64,000 nt of DNA from Symbiodinium natans (Eukaryota; Sar; Dinophyceae; Suessiales; Symbiodiniaceae), in NCBI GenBank assembly GCA_905221605.1, contig CAJNDS010002258.1:384501-448500 (forward strand), given 5' to 3'. The number at the start of each line of letters is the position of its first letter. Within the stretch, counting starts at the first letter, position 1. Below are positions 23,801-35,099 of this stretch, piece by piece. The translations under genes were made by a program, and so were the position numbers. The notes beneath the pieces are model-generated. The model saw only the letters and a program-made list of their open reading frames with translations, ran no database searches and was not told the DNA's origin.

Positions 23801-26000
23801 TCTAGATATATATATGTATATATATATATATACATGCTGGCATCCTCAAGCCGAGGTTTGCGGGGTTTCAGGGTCCAACATGGTCCAACTACTTGTGCCC
23901 AAGGACTGGCTATGCATTTGATGGAAAGAGGCTGCGGGATTTGGAGGACAAGGTGCTCCCGACTTAAGGCACCTGTGGCCATGCGTAACCCGACGGAGCT
24001 TTGAAGGTTGAGGGAAACGATGACGTGCCCATGCCCCAGAAAATTCTCGTCGCTCCTTGCTTGGATCACCAGGGTTGGACCTCGTTGGCGACTGAGGATG
24101 GTCTCCATCAAGACTGTGCACAGGGAGATTGGCAGCTCTGTGTCAGGCGTCGCTGCGCCATATGCAGACAGAAGTGTGAAGTTCATTGTGATGCGAGGCA
24201 TGAATGGGGATGCATATAAGACCTGCGCGCATCCGTTCGACAGTGCCCGCTCGCCAGGCCGCGTCGGCGACCAAATAGACCTGAATTCTCTGCGCCTCAG
24301 CCAATGTGAAAATGACGAAGATTGAACACATGCCAATTTGTTGGCCGTTGTGCTTCGTGTCATGTGGTCACTGCATGCAACAAGGTATCAGTGTTGGATG
24401 GCCTGGCAGATCGAGGCTAAGACCAGCAGAATAGCAGCTCGGCCGGCAATGTAACTGCAACTCAGGCACTTTCGCTCTGTTGATGCGCTGGGCCTTGGTC
24501 AGTGATGCTGGTCAGCATCTTGCATCTGAGGAGAAGTACTACAGTGTAAAGATTGACAGCAAGAGGAAGCAGTTGGCCAGCGTCCAGATGCTCTTCAAGA
24601 GTTTTGCTGAAGAGCTTGAATCAGGCTCCCACTCTGTCACTTACAGGCGTGTAGAGCATAACAGGCATAACGTAGAATCCATGTCGAAAGCATCGCCTGG
24701 CTCTCGAAAAGCTTTGACAGTGGGACTGCGGGCGTCCCCTGGCGTGGTCAGGTCCTTGCGCCTTGGGGTTATTCTGGGCTATTTTTCGAAGGAAACCCGT
24801 GCGTTCTCCGGCCAAAGGGTCGCAAGCATGGCAAAGCTCGAGTTTGGATGCCGCACGTATTTTTCTGAGTGACTGGCGGCGTGTGCATCATGCTCAGTCT
24901 GGGAGGCTTGAAAGAAGTTGACAAGGAAGGAGGTGGAGATTCATCTGGGCGCTTGCACCAGAAGAGCAAACCGAGGGGAGTGGGCAAATCAGATGCAGCA
25001 CCTTGCTGGCACTATGACACCACTCCTTCACGGAGCCTGGGCAGAGTACTCCCGCCTCAATTGTCCTTACCTTCCATGATGTTTATGATAATCTTTAGCC
25101 GTTGCAGACTGATAAAGGAAGGTACCCAGCGACTTGCAAGTGCCCTGACGGGCTCGGTAGCTTACTCTTAGGTTTCCCCTGCCCGCTTGTGAGGTCTATG
25201 CCATGGCGGGGGCCGTGCCTCGCTCAGAGAGGGTACTTGCTGCGGGCTCCTATGGCTTCATCTAGTGAATCTAGTGCTTTGCCCGAGGTTTCTCTTCCGG
25301 ACATACATGCAAAGAAACACTGACAGCCTTCGGCTGTAATTCAATACTCAAGTAGGGCTTAGGCAATCTTTGACACGTTTGAGCGGACAACGTTCGCAGC
25401 AGCTGGGTGCTTTCATTGAAAGCAGGAAAGGCCGGAGAATACCGAACAGCATTCGAGCCGCTGCGGCCGTTCTAGTGTCTCCACGTCTCACCATCTCGCT
25501 CTAGGATACTAAACACAGTGTGAGGTGGATCCATGAGCTCAAGCAAATGAGTACTAAACCAGCATCCAGCGGTCTCCTGCCGCTTACGAACTGTGCTTGC
25601 TGCAAAGGATGCTTCTCAGAGGTTGGCAGGCGCACAGGACATGCACCTGCAAAGCAGTTGCCGTTCCACGCAAGCTCCAAGCATATGCTGGCCCCACAGC
25701 CACAGACGTGGATCTCAAGGGCCTGTTGGATTCTGCTCAAGTAGAAAATGTATTCGTTTCACCGGCGATAGCGTGCCATGCGCACGCTATCCTCGCTTGT
25801 GGTCAGTTGCCGTCAACATGACTTTCCCGTGAGACGTGTATATTCACATGACTTGGCTTCCGCCGTTTCCGGAAGCATCGCGGCAGCTCGGACACCTGCA
25901 AGTGCTTTTGAAGAAAAGGTACGTTGCTCCTGCCAGGTCCGAAGCCATGATTTCCCACCTCTCCCATGCGCATTGACAGCTTTTCACAAAAACTGCACCA
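20862..26000 (+). CDS. Cluster of short helical exons, SFI1-like motifs
   Basis: Exons with good boundaries: 20862-20908 (AATEVAKTMRCKDQR; GT donor); 22065 to about 22140 (RLQRLHKQGERNLRERY); 23099-23173 (VQFSDAYKKDKDFEDSV; GC donor, or GT at 23179); 23254-23301 (VYMEKKKEDAKVMLSR; phase 0, GT donor); 24531-24624 (EEKYYSV is upstream; exon reads EKYYSVKIDSKRKQLASV, then MLFKSFAEELES; GC donor). Looser ones: about 21130, 21510, 21690-21930 (FQAWASWHGAMLKAKA), 23500-23600 (LVQQALMAWKLSQQLAG), 25600-25690 (LQRMLLRGWQAHR) and 25866-25917 (FPEASRQLGHLQVLLKK). Helices with a central aromatic-x-x-W/F resemble centrin-binding SFI1-type repeats of centrosomal and basal-body proteins. The exons are not fully joined, so one gene or several is open. 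The family call is inference. Confidence 0.4.
23775..23836. repeat. (TA)n microsatellite in the exon cluster
   Basis: Alternating TATATA with CATATG steps, about 60 bp, between exon-like segments and so probably intronic. Confidence 0.9.
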
Positions 26001-27158
26001 GGGAGGCCAATCAGTCCAGCATGGCCGTGTGCATTGACGTCTGCGACCGTGGCGCCCCCAGTGCAAGGTGGTGTGCCTTGGATTCATAGCTTATAGTTTA
26101 TATAGTTCGTCACCGTGTTGATGTGGCTTGTATGAATTTGCTTTGCGATGCACGTGCCGCAACGCAACTTCCACAATGCTGTGCAGCGTTTGCCGGGTCT
26201 GATGCACAGTAGCCCCCGGTCAAGCCAGTCAGGAGTTTGCATGTCTGCGGCCGCGTTGTGACGCATTGTGCAGTTGAGGTGATGCGATCAATGGCACCGA
26301 CAGCTTCATGTGCCGCAGCTGGGCTGAAGAGGGGGAATGTAGCAGAAATTCTAGCACAAGTTGCGTGCAAATTTTGTAGCACTGGCGTGGAATGCTCTTT
26401 ACAGCAACAACCCATGAGGTGGTCATGTGCCCCTTCGGACTGCGTGGGAGGCAGACAAAATAGTGCACCCATTGTGCAAAATGAAGCAAAAAGTGTAAAA
26501 ACAAAGTCAAAAAAAGGCTGCCACCAAAGGGCGCAGCCTGGTGTCTCCACAGTGGGTACGCGCCTCGCATGGCTTGCTGGCGTGGCATCTGGGAGCGGGT
26601 TGTTTTCTCTGATTGAGCTTTAGCAACGGCTGAGTGGCTGAGGTGAGCCTGGTGCAGGGGCCTTAAGTCGCCTAGCAAGCGTCGCGCAGGCTTTGCACGT
26701 GGTTTGGGGAGCTTCCATCATGGCTTTCTCTGCGAGGCCTTCAGCCGGTGCTCGATTGCAGGTGGGGTTTTCCACCAATTCATCCAAGGACGCAAGCTGG
26801 GAAATCAGAGATGGCTTGTTTCAAGAGGCTTTTTGTTCACTAGCCTAGTTCGTTTGCCGGGGCTTCAGGAGCATGCAGAGGGCACAAGGGGGGCGGGTCT
26901 TGGGGGTTCAAAGCCAATCTTTGCAAGGTTTGTTTGTTGCCGCCGGCTCTGGCAAGCGCATTCGTTTTTGGGGGGCGAAAGACAGCCCATTGAAGTTCTG
27001 CGGGCCTTCCCCGCACGCAAGCGACCGAAATGCCGAACAAGGATGAACAAGGGCAAAGGGAAAAGCAACGCAAAGCAAAGCAACCGATGGCAGTACGAGA
27101 GTCCGAGGGAGAGGTGGCTTTGTGAATGTTCACCGCTGCCTTGTGAGAATGTACAGGT

Positions 27159-27515
27159 ATGGCAGGTATGGTCAAACTGAAGCCTTGGTCAAACCTCCAC
27201 TCCGAGCAGGACCAATTGAACGTGCACATACTAGGGGCGGAGAAGCTTCCCGGACGCGCGGAGCTTACTTCGAGATATTACCCGAAGGGTCCATGTACCT
27301 ACATAGTATATACTTGCCCAAAGCTACTATTTTCGGAACCCTTGCTAAGGCCCGAGTATGCACCGTATAGGTTCATCATGCGGCTTCGAAGCGGAAGTTG
27401 GGTCTCCAAAGACTTGAGAGGCGCAACCTCAGGGCTCGCGGACCCGTGGGGCCCTCAGCGCCACCGCGCCTACAGGATTTGGGTAAAGGAAGATACAGGG
27501 CATGGTATAACATGA
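27159..27515 (+). CDS. ORF resembling a recurrent dinoflagellate element
   Basis: A 118-codon frame whose middle reads YPKGPCTYIVYTCPKLLF, then a PEYAPYRFIM block. I recall similar Tyr/Pro-rich blocks recurring many times in dinoflagellate genomes, usually as repeats of unknown status. No known domain. It may be a non-coding dispersed repeat that happens to be open. The first in-frame start is not ATG. Confidence 0.25.
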   Translation: MAGMVKLKPWSNLHSEQDQLNVHILGAEKLPGRAELTSRYYPKGPCTYIVYTCPKLLFSEPLLRPEYAPYRFIMRLRSGSWVSKDLRGATSGLADPWGPQRHRAYRIWVKEDTGHGIT

Positions 27516-29337
27516 CGTAACACATTTCTGGTCCTGCGCGCTCGTGTGCTGTACGTAGCATGGTAGCAAGGTTGAGTGCAACCTGTGTTTTTTTTCCTTT
27601 GTCTCCTTCTCGCGGGGTAATCTCACCAACGTTGTTAGGTTCTGCATTGTCCGGTTGGCGTTCATCGGCCAGCTCGGGGAGCCCACTGACCAGGCGATGG
27701 CCTGTAATGCAGTGCGATGCAGTGCGAGCATGGAAGCCGGGAAATGGAAGCCGGGAAAGCATATGGCGCAGCGGAGGCATCTGTGAATTTGCCTTTTGTC
27801 CGTGCCTAAGACGTTTTGGCTGCACCAGGCTGCACCCGTTTTCCACTCTTTCTCCTGTTGAATGGCTGCGAATGGGTTTGAGGGTTGCCACGTATACTGC
27901 ACATGGCGAACCTCGTCTGCGGGATGTTGCGGGACCCATGGACCCATGGTTCCCGGAAGACAAGGTGACCACGCCTGCTGGCGAGTTGCGAGGCGGTGCG
28001 GACAGCTTGTTCTTTCAGCATGAGGAGAGGGCGAGTTTTCTGACTTGAGCTCAAACGTGTCATGCCGAATGCCTTTTGAACCTAAATTTCTTGCGAGCGA
28101 AGGAAGTCTTGGAGCTTCCTGGCGTTAATGCCTCAGGTTCCTGTCGCTGTCACTTTTCGTCTCTCGTCCGGGTAAAGGGGTGCTTCGAGCACGTAGTGGC
28201 AAGTCCCGATGTAGAATCGGCATGAGTCGCTGCCTTGTCGAGCTTGTCAGTGTGGAGATGCAGGTGGCCCAAACCACTTCCGTTCGCGAGATTAGCAGCA
28301 CGCGTGATGGAATGATTTCCGGGAAATGCTGCGAAAGAACCTATATGCTCATGATGTTCATGAAGCAGCCGCCAAGTCACAATTTTGTATTCTCCATTGG
28401 CATAACATAGCCGAAGTGTCAGTCATTCAGAAATTGGGCGATGGAGATGGATTGAAATGCTGTTTGTGGATAGCGTGCCCTGGGAAGCTTTCAGGGAACA
28501 ATATTCGCCAACGCGCCCATCATGGCCACCAGGTAGAATCAAACGAGACCACGTGTTGCATTCGTCAAGGATGGCAATAGCCACAAGATTCTCCACAGAA
28601 TGGGAACTACAGCACCCCACCCAACTACCATGTTGCAGGATGGGCACTGCAGGCGAGTGAGCAACCGAAACTGCACCCATCACCGTAATGAGGGACGCTG
28701 TGCCCGAGCCAGGGAGGTGTGCAGCCGATGTTGGTGAATGTGTGGTGGGATTTGCGTAAGGTGGGTCGTCGAGAGCACACACGCCCTGTATGTTGAAGCA
28801 ACTTGGCGTGTCAATGCAAAGCACTGCATCGGCATCGGCTCCGAGTAGCATCCATGCCAAGCAGAGGCAGAATTCTTCCTTTCGTACTCGACTGCGAGTC
28901 GGCCCGAGTCGGCACTTGCTTCCACTACACTCATGAGTAGCGACAGACAGATGGAAACAGTAAGACAGTAAGACACATCAAGGAAATATTTCAGAAGTAA
29001 AGTATTCTTGATGACGAAGGAATCCCTGCTCCAGGCCTCCTGTTGCCCCCATCCGTTGTTTCGGTTGCTTGTGTTCTTCCCGTCGCTTTCGTTGTTGTTT
29101 TCTGCTTTGGTATGCCTGCTCGGACGACTTGATTACGTAGTTTTGTGTCCTTTCTTTTGTCTGCGTGGCCCGGTTCGCAGAGCATCAATCCTCAGTTAGA
29201 TCCCACACCCGGCCCCTCTGGCTTGTGCCATGCTTGCCTCAAACACTGTCGTCGGATCGTTCTGTTAGCAAATTGTTGGCAAATCGGGGGTGGAGGAGTG
29301 ATAATAAAGTGGGGGAGGGACGGTGGGGGGCCCAAAA

Positions 29338-29360
29338 CCCCCCCCCCCCCCCCCCCCCCC
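29338..29360. repeat. C23 homopolymer
   Basis: Uninterrupted run of 23 C. Length is likely to be unreliable in any assembly. Confidence 0.9.
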
Positions 29361-29897
29361 AACCACGCCCCCTCAACAACCAAAAATGCCCCCGCATTTG
29401 TTGGAATCTGACATGCATCTGATCCGTCTTTTTGTAAATGGCTAGGGCCGCAACTCCAAACACCCGAACCGCTGAAGTTGAGATTCCTGAGTTGTGCGAC
29501 ATGTTGCAGATAGAAATTAAACAGATCACGACAGGCCAACAAACACCACCCGATTTGTTGGCGCCGGTTCCACAACGGGCCGTGCAAACATGTTGGCCGA
29601 CAAAAGCCCAAGGCGCTCGCAGAAGGCATGGTTGCAGCACGCTGCTCAGACTGCTGCCTGCTTTTAAAGTCGTTTTATGCGGCCCAATGTGTTTCGTATA
29701 AGCCGTCGTCCTGGGTCTTAGCTTGAACTTGCTTAAGAGAAACAAGAGGCATGGTTTCCGTGTCCCATCCACAGCCATTTGACGGTTCACATATCTCAGT
29801 CCGGTCCAGGCAAGACAATGCAAGCACTGCAACAGCTTCGGCCGCGAGTAGCGGATCCGTGCTAAGCTAGCTGGAGTGGCAGAAAAGCTTCTTGAAC

Positions 29898-30700
29898 ATG
29901 CATGCTAGTCTTCGCAAACTAGAGAGACACGCCCGCCATACTGCGGTCATGGCGGCCATGCCGCACGTAACGAGACGCCAGCCTCTGCAGCGTGCTGCTT
30001 GCGCTGGGCTGCTGAGTTTGGGTGTGGCCCATGTGGCCTCCTGCTTCTGCAACGTGCACCAGTCATCCAAGTCTACCAGAACGAAGGTTAGCAGGAAAGG
30101 TGCCAAGGACATCATGCAATCTTTCTATTCTGCTGTAAACAGCCGCGACCTGGAGAGGGCCATGGAGATGGTGGACGATGATGCCACTTACGAAGACTTT
30201 ACTTTTCAGGAACCATTCATAGGAAAGGACGGCGTGCGAGAGTTGCTTCAAGATGCGATGAGCTTGCCTAAAGGGCTGGATTTTGTCATTGATGAGACAG
30301 CTGGTGGGGAAGCCTGGGGCGGGGATGACTCCGTTGGGATGACCTGGCACGTAGAGTTTGATGGTGTTCCTCTGCCAAACAGCCGCGGAGCTTCGCTCTA
30401 CAAAACCCGCGGCGGCAAGCTGGTTTATGCCCGTGACTTGTCCTGACCCACAAAATCAACCCTGACTTCAAATCTCAAGTCTAGAGATGGACTAGCCAGA
30501 TGCCTAGAGTCCTGGGCCTAGCTCGGATCATTCCCTGGAGTTAAAGAGGCGACATCGTTGAATCACCGCTGAAATTGGGTGGTGCCGCGCTGGGCATCGT
30601 GGGCTTCATTGCTCCGATCATCAGGCCTGCAAAGGTTTCGGCCACGGTGGTGTCGGCATTTCCTACAAATTGGGTGCCAGCATGCAGATTCCATTCGTAA
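29898..30700 (+). CDS. NTF2/SnoaL-like protein, probably organelle-targeted
   Basis: Exon 1 runs 29898-30432 and exon 2 30549 to about 30700; intron 30433-30548 (116 bp, GT..AG|GC). Unspliced, the frame hits TGA at 30444. Splicing turns VYAR into VYARDIVESPLKLGGAAL and then GFIAPIIRPAK, the C-terminal pattern of plastid NTF2-like proteins. Domain: about residues 70-190, with a helix (SFYSAVNSRDLERAMEMV), acidic strand (DDDATYEDFTF) and closing strands (GMTWHVEFDG, GKLVYARD). The N-terminus is basic and then hydrophobic (ACAGLLSLGVAHVASC), fitting a plastid or mitochondrial leader. First ATG is 29898; ATG 29949 is an alternative. After IIRPAK a GT donor-like site exists, so the last 21 codons may be intron read-through. 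The family is a small alpha+beta barrel; the ligand cannot be told. Confidence 0.8.
30433..30548 (+). other. Intron of the NTF2-like gene
   Basis: 116 bp, C|GTGACT to AAAGAG|GC. Splicing restores codon CGC (Arg) and a conserved C-terminus. Confidence 0.75.
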
Positions 30701-30709
30701 GAAGCCATT

Positions 30710-33700
30710 CGCAGCTACAGTACTATAGTATCCACACACACATGTGCACACTCGCATCAGGGCTTTGCAGCGCGGGTCCCTCGCCGATTTGGCGCCGGCA
30801 CTGATATTTGCGATTCTGGGGGCTCTCTACTGGCCACCTGGTACAATCTACCCGCGAGCGGCCCAATCTCAGAGTTTCAGAGACTAGTAAAGGTATCTCA
30901 GGGTATAAACATGCAACAATATGTGAGAATAGGCGGGCACGGGACTTAAGACCCCCCTCTTCATGGTGACGGCCTGCAAGTCTGCATTTTCCTGCATTTC
31001 CAGGCCTACTTGGTCCTTTGAGGCGCTAGACAATGTCCACTCCCAAAACGCATTGCTTGTTGCTTCCTTGTTGCGGTCTACAAGCTCGACAAACCACCCA
31101 TTCCTCGGCTCGTAAATAGGCCGTACATTTTAAGATGCCCCTGGGTGCTTGGCACATGTTTGTCAGGTTGAGATCTTCATTGTCAGACTAACACCTTCCG
31201 GTGCTTCAACCTCCCGAACTGTGTCTGGCAACGAACACCAAGACTCAATTTGGGGGGAAAATCGCCTTCCAACACCAAGAACCACTCTTCTTGTACTTGA
31301 AACCAGGGGACGTCTGAGATCCCGAGCCAGGCGAATAGCATAACAAGATAAGAGTAACATATACGTAGTAGAAGAACTTTCTACTCCTCACAAGCAGGTA
31401 GGATCACTCAATCCGGCAACCTCTGACCTCCCGGAAACCTTTTCGCTACAATTCGGCCCTTAACAGCACCTTACGCCACTCGAGTGACCTTGACATGTCC
31501 ATGGTCGTTTCTCCCAACAACGCATAATCTGCGGCCGAATTGCGGTCTGAGTATGTTTCGCTTTAAGTGCTGCAGTCACTCCACTGAGGTACATTTTGCT
31601 TCTGTCACCTCAGGGCCAGTTCTCCTTTCTAGGAGGCCCTCCAGCATGGGCGATTGATGAGGTAACCCTGACGAACGTCATTGCCTCTGGGTCAAGATTG
31701 TCCATATGGCATCATGTGGTTCCATACGGTTCAGGTGCGAATCTTCGAAGATAGAGCTCATAAAGGTGCAGGCGCTGCACGTCCGACCTGAGGACGAGTC
31801 TGTGAACTTCTTCTACATCTGGCCTGGCTTGGATAGCCTCGGTTTGCCGAGCCCCACAAGCCTTGGCATTGACCTGCCAAGTGTGGACCCACTGCGTCTG
31901 GTTGCTTGCAAGCAGATTCCCCTTGTAGTGCTGGTTGTATCGACAGCTAGTATAGCAAACTATAGAACGTGCTGGGAATTCAGTTTTCTAATGGGGACCT
32001 TAATCCTGTATAGCCTCCAGATGCGCTGAAGCCCGAAAGCCAACTCGGTCACAGTTGCTGGCCGAGGCTCTCTTCAACATTGCTGCTGCTTGGCACGCTT
32101 TTGGAACAATTCATAGGCCCCCTGAACCGAACCCGAGTTCCCTATTGCCCTATTCATGGTAGAATGTTGAGTGGCCTTGGTGCGGGCAACCCTTTGGCTT
32201 GTTCCCAGGAAGCTTTTGCCTTCATGATGCTGCCACTGCTGCTTTGGGACCGACCTTCACGACGGGATGTTTACAACTGGTGGGCCCCGGCCATGTTTCT
32301 GACCAATGCGACGCAAGGCTGAAGCTTGTGTGCCAGCAACTGTTTGGTGTGAGGTTTTAAGGATGCCTCAGTGGCAGCGTGAGGCTAGTCGAATCAATTA
32401 TCTGCATCAGTTCATGAGCCACGTAAAGCCGCCATTGCCTTTTCAGTCCATTGCAGTGTATCAGCGAATGACGCTCCGTTGACGCTCTTGCATCCCCCTA
32501 GACATGTTCGCAATGCCGGGTGGCTGCATCTGTATGTATTGTTGTTCTCTGTACAGGCCTCAGTTCTAACACACAAGTTGCAATCGTAGTACTAAGGATT
32601 CTGCTCCCATATTTCGCAGTTCGCTCTGTCGCTGCTGGGTTGAATCTTGTGGAAGCGTACTTGTGTAACACAGCCACATGCAGCTACCGTTCCACAGAAG
32701 TGTTTTTCATGTCCGAGGCAGGACCTTGTCCTGTTTCCAGAGCCAAGCCCAGTTGGGCGTCGCTTGGCAGGATTCGGCCGATGCGCAACATGATTTAGGT
32801 TCTGCTACCCCGTTGCAAGAGATGTCTTGGGCTAAGACCTCTTGTGGGCGTCAGCGCCCTGCTCGTGTCCTTCGTGGCGCTGTGGCAGTCTTGGGGACTA
32901 TGGGCTTCTCGGCTTGCTTTCTTAGACACTGTGCCGCACCAAATCAATTCCTACACGAAGCAGGAGCACTGCATATGAGCATCCCCTGCGAACGAAGGGC
33001 AACTTCCTCGGCCTTGTGCTGGGGGACCGAGTCGCCTTCGCCTTTGCAGTGGACTGCACCCTTTTCGCCATGCTGCAAGCGTTGCCCGCCAGGCATGTAG
33101 CGGCACTCGCAGCAGCTTCCGACGTTTGTTTGCCGCCGTGTACTCACTACAAAGATATCATTCTCTCTACCATAAGGTCTTGATTATAGTGTTTGCGGCA
33201 ATTCTGTGCACCTTGCCCCATGCTGGCAGTGGCTTAGGTATGTGTTTGCAGAGACTGCCGGGCCGGCCTGGCGCTTTGTGCCTTGTTGCACAGGGTTTTT
33301 TAGGTAAAAGGGTTTAGAGAGTGCTGGGAGTCATCAAGCCCGGCTTCAAAAAGGTTTAGGGACAATGAGGGTTAACTTGACTTGCTGCCATCAAGTTATG
33401 GAGACATATCGGGGCCAAATTGCCGAGGTGCCCTTCTTCGGTTTGGTCGCTTGGCTCCTGGTGCCTGAAGAGGAGAGGAGATGGGGCGCCTGTGTCTTTC
33501 TGAGGGCACCATGCGGTGACGAACTCGAACCCGTGTGGGGCTGGGCTGGCCATGTCAGGAGATGCAAGAGGAGGTCACTCCCGCATGAGGATGGGGCCGG
33601 CTTTGGACGTGCATTGCGTCTCCAGCTTTTCTTTGGGCAGCCAAGCTGCCCATGTTCCGCTTTCCAAATTTTCGGCGCCACCCGGGCTGCGGAGCTGTTG

Positions 33701-34395
33701 CAGCCTGAGGGCGACATTTTCTGTGTTTTTCATGGGCCTCAGTACCGAGTTCCACTTTTCATTGGAAAAGAGATTCCATAGCAGCCAGCGGTGGCGATTT
33801 GGTATGCGGTGACGTGCCAGGCCCGGGCAAGCTGGCATTATCAGGTCGATTTGATCGACATGAAGAAACAGGCTCGGACTTGCTCCAGCCTGCACAGGCT
33901 GCTTGTCTATCAACTCGAGAGGTCGTGCTCTGCTCCGGAAGTATCTCTGTGCTGGAGGACAGCACAGTGTCTTGCAGCTGTTGAATCTTCCTGTGGACTG
34001 ATTCCATGATATGTTTGGAAAATTGGAATGCTGCAGATGCTGGACGACATTTGCCGTACTGAGGGGCCCCACTCTTAGCTTAGCTGGCAGGGCTTCTGGC
34101 TTATTACTCTGCATTGTGGCACCAAGTCAGCTAGGCAGGTGGCAAGACAAGTATGACATGAATGAATGAATCGGACCTTTGGGCGAGTCCAGCTAGCAAG
34201 AGCGAGGCCTCACGTGAGCACATTCTGCAATGCATGCTACTTTGCAAGGCGATGCGAGGTGACGCGGTACACCATCCGTGAAAAGTTGGAGGAGTTTTGT
34301 TGCAAAGCATGTCCGGCGTATGCTGTGTGAAGTCATCTCCACCTCTTCGCAAGGAATCCAAATCATTGCTGCAGAAGCCGTCCACTCCCGATCCG
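30710..34395. other. No confident gene
   Basis: Short to medium frames (31706-32029, 32678-33100, 33365-33781 and others) lack domains and overlap on both strands. Minus-strand 34007-33900 has a helical-looking segment (around SVHRKIQQLQDTVLSS) without partners. Confidence 0.4.
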
Positions 34396-34402
34396 TTTGC
34401 AG

Positions 34403-35070
34403 ACGAAGAAAGGCTCGCCAAGACCAAATGCGAACACGATGCAGGGCGCCGCATGGCGCGGCAGCGCTCAAGGTGAGTCCGTCGCGTCTTTCAAGGTGTG
34501 GAGCGTGCCACGTGCCAGGTGTGGGTCTGTCCTTCGGAAGATTGTCTTGAAGCAGCTGGACAAACCCTACAAAGCAGCGCTGGCCCACATCCCAGATTTG
34601 TACGACTGCGCGTTGCTCAATTCATCTTGGCCATCTAGGATCAGCCAGGCCTGTTACTGTAGGCCCCTTTATGGACATTGTTGGCTGTGGTATAAGAGCG
34701 GGTGCGACTCAGTACCCGAAGCCGATTCCGTCTCAACTTCCTGTGCTCATTTAAGGATCAGGGCGAAGTGGACATGTCAAGCGTCAAGCCCAAGCGGAAG
34801 CAGGCCTGAGACAGGGAGCAAATTTCAAGGACGAATCGCCCCTCTGTAGACTCCGCAGCTATCGCATGCTGCCACTAGGTGGGCGAAGCAATTGGCAGTG
34901 CCTTGGTTACTTTGGGATTGCGAAACAACACCGAGCGTGTCGATCGAGGCCCGGCTTTTTTGCTGTTACTTTTCATCAGCTTAAGGGCGATCACATGCCG
35001 GCTAGGCACTGATGACATGGAGCTGCACGTGCGCTTCCAGGCGTGGACCGAGCTTTTCCGAGACCTCATG
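34403..35070 (+). CDS. Short helical exons, SFI1-like motif
   Basis: Exon 34403-34472 (AG before, GTGAGT after; EERLAKTKCEHDAGRRMARQ) has excellent boundaries, phase 1 to 2. A piece near 34768-34809 reads KDQGEVDMSSVKPKRKQ. A piece near 35011-35069 reads MELHVRFQAWTELFRDL, with the same aromatic-Q-A-W helix seen in the 21.9-kb exon. They suggest a second helical-repeat gene, or the same very large one as at 20.8-26 kb. Joins are not established and no start or stop is known. Confidence 0.4.
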
Positions 35071-35099
35071 GCTGCAACATGCTGCTACACGGGTGTCTG

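Larger units (their letters stand above)
26000..29897. other. No confident gene; one dispersed-element-like frame
   Basis: Overlapping frames on both strands show no domain, apart from the ORF listed at 27159. A small exon-like frame lies at 26762-26846 after CGATTGCAG (around SWEIRDGLFQEAF). A C23 run lies at 29338-29360. Confidence 0.4.

Noticed and set aside
33575-34114. 179-codon minus-strand frame
   Set aside because: Only a short helical part looks natural; no splice partners and opposite to all supported genes.
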